Below, piece by piece: positions 58,221 through 64,000 of a stretch of 64,000 nucleotides of DNA. This DNA comes from Polytrichum commune. Its lineage: Eukaryota; Streptophyta; Polytrichopsida; Polytrichales; Polytrichaceae. Under the pieces are notes generated by a model, which searched no databases, was not told the DNA's origin, and saw nothing but the letters and a program-made list of their open reading frames with translations. A program made the translations under genes and the position numbers. The stretch is taken from NCBI GenBank assembly GCA_950295325.1, contig OX485809.1, forward strand, positions 8,432,001-8,496,000. The letters are read 5' to 3'. Numbering within the stretch: the stretch's first letter is position 1; every line of letters begins with the position of its first letter.

Positions 58221-61200
58221 TTGAAACCAGCGAGGAAGGTGAGGGCAACATTCATCCGTATTTTTGAGGCGAGATCAGTGAACATTAAGGAGTGGCTGAA
58301 ATTCTACTGTGGCAAAAGAGAGGTGGTTGAAGGGGACTCTGCCCACATCAAGTGTGAGCTGCAGAAATCAGAAGCGTGGAAGGTGAAAGGAATGGATTTA
58401 GAGATGCCGAGATTAAGCCCACGGATTCATTAGGGCAACCACACCTGTATGTGGGAAGAATGCTTTTGACAACAGGGGAACAACTCACTTCGAGCTGCTT
58501 GTTGCTCTCTGGCTCAACTAGCTACTGAACTGGAGGGACACTATATGGACGGATACTATGTGGTTGAAGAACTGCCATTCATATCCAAGATTCGGAATGT
58601 TAATCAACATCATGTCCAAGGAGGACATCACATATCATGTCATAATTGGTGACAGAGCGCACTACACATGCCTTGACTTCACGAAAATATATCATCTCAT
58701 TCTTTAGGAAAGAAATGGAAATGGTGTATTGCAAACATCTTTATTATGTGTTTAGATTTATATGCAAAGTGGATGACAATAGTGAGAAGTTCATTTGTAC
58801 TCTTATAATGAGGTCATGCGCCTTATTGAACTTGCATGTATCATAGAGTGTGAGTAATATTCCAAATGTTGTGTTTGAGAACTTCAAAAAGTGCCATGTA
58901 TTGGTATGGATTGTTATAATAAAAATCAACAATGGAACAATAGTTTTTGAAAGAATCCATGGTAATATGCTCACTTAAATATTGTTCAATCAAAATGCAA
59001 GTACTTTACTATTGAAAATTTGAAAATGTCCCCCTTGGATAATGCAAGATCATGTGGTCGACAAAGTTCCCGCATTGGTAGGGCCCAAGGTTGTCCTCCC
59101 TAGACTGAGATACAAGATGTTATGGGAGAGGATGTCCACCATGTTCCGTGTCTACATATGGCCTTCTATGAAAAAATCCATTATCAACCTTGCGGTGGTA
59201 TACATATTTGTTTGGATGCCCAAACCCGCAATAGTACCAGGGCATTCACGCAATCCAGTCATGGCACAAGGATTTCCATTAGTGAGTCATTCACTACAGG
59301 TTCTAGTTGTCAAGGTTACATACTTTGAAGGTCAGTTACACCACTCGCAATGGACTCAAGGACATACTTTGGTGAATTTTGGTTATTTTACACTTTTTGG
59401 GCACTTACACATTGTTATTGTGTAAATGTTAAATAACATCTTTGTAAGCTAATGTTTCAATTTCAATTCAAACACATATAATATGAATATATTTGAATAT
59501 GTATGGGTAGATTGTATATGAATATGCATGGATGTATATGAATATAATCATATAATGAAGTAAATTAAATAATGTTTTTCCCTTGTCATCGTGCAAGGTG
59601 TTGACCTCAATATGGTCTCCCAGTGGAAAATTCAACACCTCTTGAAACATTACCCATCATGTGCCCCACCACACATGCAAGTACTAAAATTTGTTTATTG
59701 AATCAAACTTTCAAAGCATGTAACATGTGACTACTATCATGTCTCCCTTATTTAACGAGTAAGGTGTTAACCTCAATATCCCCCCCCCCTCCTTGGACAG
59801 TTTAGCACCTCCTTGTGAAACATTAGGCATTACGCATCCCATTGCTACCCGCGAGCATTAAAATTTACTCATCAAATCAAGAGGCCCTAATTCAAGAGGT
59901 GTAAGTCTTTTGCGTGTTGGATTGGCCAACCTTGCCAAGACCCATGTCCTTTAACTAGGTTGATCCAAGGTCAACCTCCCATTAGAAGCCACGAAATATA
60001 ACTACAAGTGTGATGGATAATTCTTTTGCTTGTACCCTAAATATGCTAGAAGTTAAACCATCCCCTACCAAATGTGTGGGGACATATTCATATTTTTATA
60101 TTGCAAGTTTACAAGAGGTGGCCAAACTTTGTCACTACCCACATGTGGCATTGACTTCTATGAACATTTGCATGTCTATGCTCCCAATGTATGTTCATTC
60201 CTCATGTATGTGTCCAATTCCATGCGATTCTTTGGTGCACAATTATTCACACATGCACAAATATTTCAAATGTATCCTTAAGACAACAAGGAGCCCATCC
60301 CCCCCCCCCCCCAACCTTCCCCACTATTTTTTGGAATTCTTGAAGAGAATGCAATCATGTAATCCAGAGGCCCCTTTAATCCTCCTCCCCCCCAATGGAA
60401 ATGATTCATCTTGATGACGAGTTTAACTTCTTAGCCAAGGAGATCAACGAGTGCACAAGAAATCTTCTTGGGGTCCAAAAGACTATGACAATTGCTTTTG
60501 AGAGATATTGTGAATGCATTTTGGTTGAAATGCAAGCACACATGCTTGGGGAAGTGGTGTGTTTTGCTGAACATATAGGGCTCACAGTCCCTCGACTAGA
60601 ATTTGTCCAACGACATATTCAAGACTTGTGCTTCATGGAGACGACTATGTGGGAAGCCACTTAAGAAATTCAACCTCATTTGGAATACCTATTCTATGGT
60701 GACATAGATATCGTGGTCACTCATATCAATAAATTAGCAGTATAATTACAAATTCTTATGTCAAACACATGTAAAATGATACCAGATTAACTAAAAAGTT
60801 CAATTATAACTTAAAAGTTCAATTTATACTTTGGAGTGTCACAAGATTATTCATTAGTAGAATGCAACATAGACCTAGGGTTCAATTCAATTGCATTATG
60901 GTGCATCACCCAATTGGTGTATGACAATTATTTTCATTCAAAGCTATTAGTAAACAATCTTTTTTGTACATAAATCCTTGTATGCATGCATGCACGGCAT
61001 GGGTTGTTGTTCGCCATGAGTTCCATGTGAGTTCTCGATGTCTTCCCCATGAGCTCCGTTATAGTCCCAAATTTGTCTTCAAGTCCCAAAATGTTTAATA
61101 TAGTTTTAAGTATGTATCTACAATTATCTACTTTTATTGACCTTGCTCATCCATCATGATGACAATCTCACGAATTGATGATATAAAATGGTGGAGACTC

Positions 61201-62430
61201 GTTAACATTGTTTTATGGAGTGTAAAATGTCGCACAAAATTTGGAAACTCTTTGGTGAGGTTAGATGTAGTTTGTGTAAAGAATCTGGCATTTCTTGGAA
61301 CAGACCATCATTGGCATGAACGTTGGCGTTAGACACAACTAGTTATACAAACACAACAACAAGCACAAGGAATTCACTTGGATGTTCTTAGGGTGTTAAT
61401 ATTTGGAACATTTGGTGCACTAAGTTTACAGGGATTTGCTCAAACAAGGATATGACCTGCAAAACTTAATTATCATAGAGCATGGAATGAAACTATTCAC
61501 ATAGAAATGGCACATAGGGGTCAAGGCATGAAGTGTCTAGGATCATGTTGTCATTGAGCTCAATTTTGTCAACATATGGTGGGCCATTGAGGTGTTTTGT
61601 AAAGGCAACTTTCTTCACCTTTAGTGGAGATTATCCCCTCATTTTGCCCTCAACCATGGCGGCTCCCTTTGCTAAGCACCATAATGAATGGAATCTTTAT
61701 TCATTTATTTATGAATTCACTTGGGTTCAACAACAACAACAACAACAACCTAAAATCTATCACAATTAAGACATTCTTATTTTGATAATGTCCACCACCT
61801 CAACCCTTAAAAACACCCAAGAGCCCAATTTGGGTCTCAGGATGTCATATAGAAGGGTTCAATATTACTAATTGATATATATATATATATATATTAAAAA
61901 TTATATAAATAGAAAAAATTATCCTTTATGAAATTAGTCCATTTACCATATGTACTATTCCAACATCCACTTGGAGCATATATGTAGATGATGATTTATT
62001 AGGGGCTTTTGAGCTTGTATAATTGGCCTAGACTCAAATACATACCATGCCTATCTAATCATCATTGTCATGTAAGACTTTAATCTCACTTCCTCTTTTT
62101 AACATGTTGTGCTAAAAAAGGATTCAATGCCAAAGATCGCATAAAATATTATTAAACATTTGTTGAAGGCTCATAGAAGTCATCACATATCATGTAATAA
62201 AAACACCCTCACGTACTTTAAGGGATAAGTTGCCGGAGGGTACATTCCAATGACCTTGGAGCTTTCATACCATACCACCCTTGATGTCAAGGACAATTTA
62301 ACCCATTATCACCACACCTTTTTATCAACTCCAATATGAAGATACGGAAACTTAGAAAAATCTCCTCAGTTTAGCAACATATGAGAAGATCCAACAGTCG
62401 CCAAAGTTTAAGTTCTCGAGTTGGGACACC
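58221..62430. other. Intergenic DNA with short open frames
   Basis: Open frames of 66-134 aa at 58.6, 59.0, 60.0, 60.4 and 61.5 kb have no recognisable domain or splice context. A C14 run lies at 60299-60312, (CAA)n at 61728-61749 and (AT)n at about 61875-61894. No gene is supported. Confidence 0.5.
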
Positions 62431-62439
62431 TACAATATA

Positions 62440-63325
62440 AATTATATTTAGTGTCACCAATTCCATTATTTTCTTGCTCAATACTAATTGTAAACTACTC
62501 ATGTAGTGCCACTAACACTAATATTAAACCAAACTTTATTTGTCAATCCTTGTTAAAAAAGGACGGGGGGGGGGGGCATTATTCACTCACTAAGTGATTT
62601 CACATCTTGAATTCATTCATTCATTCATTATTTCATTATATAACTGCTAAGATACATATTATACCAAACTTTGATTCAATATTTGGGCAGTGGATGAACT
62701 AAATGTAAGTTGGGATGATAATATTTGTAAAGTTACTCATAAGAAGTGTCATTTGAAAAGTTACTACAGTGACATAGAATTCCATATGACACTAAGGGCC
62801 ACTTCACACATGAGACTGAGAGCCCACGACCATTACACTTCAAGCACTCTCATTGGTGGAAAAGCCGGAGCCAATCCAAGTTCGCTTCACGCTATGCTTG
62901 AGTGACCAACAGAGTATGTGAATGCAAGATGGATGTAAAGTCCACATGGATTCCTAAATGACATCGAACGAATCATGTTTCATGGTCACTTGGACTATCT
63001 TCAAAAACTACCTCTTGGAGGTAGGCTTAACACTACCACCAGGAGACCATGGCACTCCGAACGCTCACAACCGTTGATTTATTCTATTTTATCATGTGCA
63101 AGGACCTGCATGAATAGAAAATTCATTGAAAAAACATTTGGTTGAGGGTCCGGTCACATATGACTTTAGACTACACTTGAGGATCCGTGACCACACTACA
63201 TGATTTTGGAGGTGTGTTGGGACGGCCTTTGGACACTTTCTTTTGGGCTCTCACAATTTCATGGTCACGGCTCTTTGGCTCGTGTGTGAAGTGGCCCTAA
63301 TCACAATGTTTAGTGTAGTGATAAT
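62440..63325. repeat. Dispersed repeat, partner of 1,085-1,478, split by a MITE
   Basis: 'tttagtgtcaccaattccat', 'gtcatttgaaaagttac' and 'caatgtttagtgtagtg' correspond to the 1.1-kb copy. The family A MITE sits between the second and third block. A G12 run is at 62565-62576. Confidence 0.8.
62796..63297. mobile_element. Tourist-like MITE, family A, 502 bp
   Basis: Terminal inverted repeats 'gggccacttcacacatgag' and the complement of 'ctcgtgtgtgaagtggccc' differ at one base. TAA flanks both sides (62793-62795 and 63298-63300). The uninterrupted relative at 1.4 kb shows the pre-insertion state. Non-coding; the 71-aa open frame entering it is chance. Confidence 0.92.
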
Positions 63326-64000
63326 ATTGTTTTTGTTTCCAAATATATATTCCTAGGGTGTAGATTTTGAAGCAGGTGATGATTTTAGCACCATCTATCT
63401 ATATAGCGCAACAACAGAGGTCAACTTGACATCAGGCTAAAATTGAGATATCATCCTACCTTGCCTCTTAGCCCTTAACTAACATAAGGCGTGCCAGTGG
63501 TGGGAGAAAGATCTCAAACACAAGCGCCCCACAAACCGGGACGGACTTAAAATTGCATGGCCCTAGAATCCTTGATTTTCTCCGGAATCGAATGTTGTCT
63601 TGAAAGCACTTCAATGTTACCTCGAAGGTACTTGTTTGTGTCGTGTAAGTTATGTTATCTTGAGAGCACAAGAATCGTTCACTCACAAAGGTCACGATTT
63701 GTTCCTTACCTCAATTGCAATGGATAGATGTATTCTTTTTTAGTATCTACTTTACCCAAAATAACAAAAAGAAAAAGAAGAAAAAGAAAAAGAAAAAGAA
63801 AGGAAATAGAAAGAATCAAACATGTACATGGTATTGTCAGCTACACTGATTATCTCAATTAGTGTGTGTGTGGGGTACTAAGGGTTGCTTTACACCTAGA
63901 GGTCGGGCCAATTCCCCTTGAGGCCGATTGCATGAAATTTCAGCCCCTTTTGGGTTGGAGGCTGGCCTCAACTACACATTATAATAAGATTATAATGGGG
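63326..64000. other. Intergenic DNA at the window end
   Basis: Contains an (AAAAAG)n microsatellite at about 63,768-63,802. Nothing else was recognised. Confidence 0.6.

Noticed and set aside
60010..60664. ORFs of 134 and 89 aa at 60.0-60.7 kb
   Set aside because: They cross a C14 homopolymer, lack a domain and have no supporting promoter or splice sites.
1..64000. tRNA, rRNA, CRISPR or bacterial-type operon features
   Set aside because: No cloverleaf-like tRNA with a TTCGANNC box, no rRNA signature and no regularly spaced short repeats were seen; the genes are clearly spliced plant genes.

Overview
This is nuclear DNA from a land plant. It carries three plus-strand, intron-rich genes separated by long AT-rich stretches full of small transposons. 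A chloroplast-type Era GTPase with a transit-peptide-like N-terminus, GT..AG introns, and hAT-, CACTA- and Tourist-like DNA elements all point to a plant. I cannot name the species. A large repeat-rich genome and a Dualen/RandI-like retroelement, a type first described from a green alga, make a non-seed plant plausible but do not prove it.

Layout. 131-1012 is a four-copy 220-bp tandem repeat, followed by repeat-derived DNA and a minisatellite (about 5.4-5.7 kb). About 6.5-17.0 kb is dominated by a decayed non-LTR retrotransposon. It has an intact upstream ORF (7252-8697) and a broken, very G-poor ORF2 (9219-16531). ORF2 encodes, in order, a 2A-like peptide, an APE-type endonuclease, a reverse transcriptase, a domain resembling PCIF1-type methyltransferases, RNase H, a CCHC finger and a restriction-like endonuclease. 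17-20.8 kb holds a hAT-type MITE and a CACTA transposase relic.

Genes. (1) 22200-25045 is a histone stem-loop-binding protein (SLBP) gene in three exons. (2) 27733-31053 is a DHHC-type protein S-acyltransferase in at least three exons; its first exon was not found. (3) 40900-47762 is chloroplast Era in nine exons, reconstructed with all phases consistent to give 441 aa. The three products work in unrelated processes (histone mRNA metabolism, membrane protein lipidation, plastid ribosome assembly), so there is no functional cluster.

31-40.7 kb and 47.8-64 kb are intergenic. They contain MITEs with TAA target duplications (three families, some nested), a TTAA-flanked element, a foldback element inside Era intron 1, tandem duplications and homopolymer tracts. 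No rRNA, tRNA or CRISPR array was recognised. The most interesting object is the retrotransposon: two endonuclease types, a 2A-like sequence and a methyltransferase-like module in one polyprotein, in a plant.
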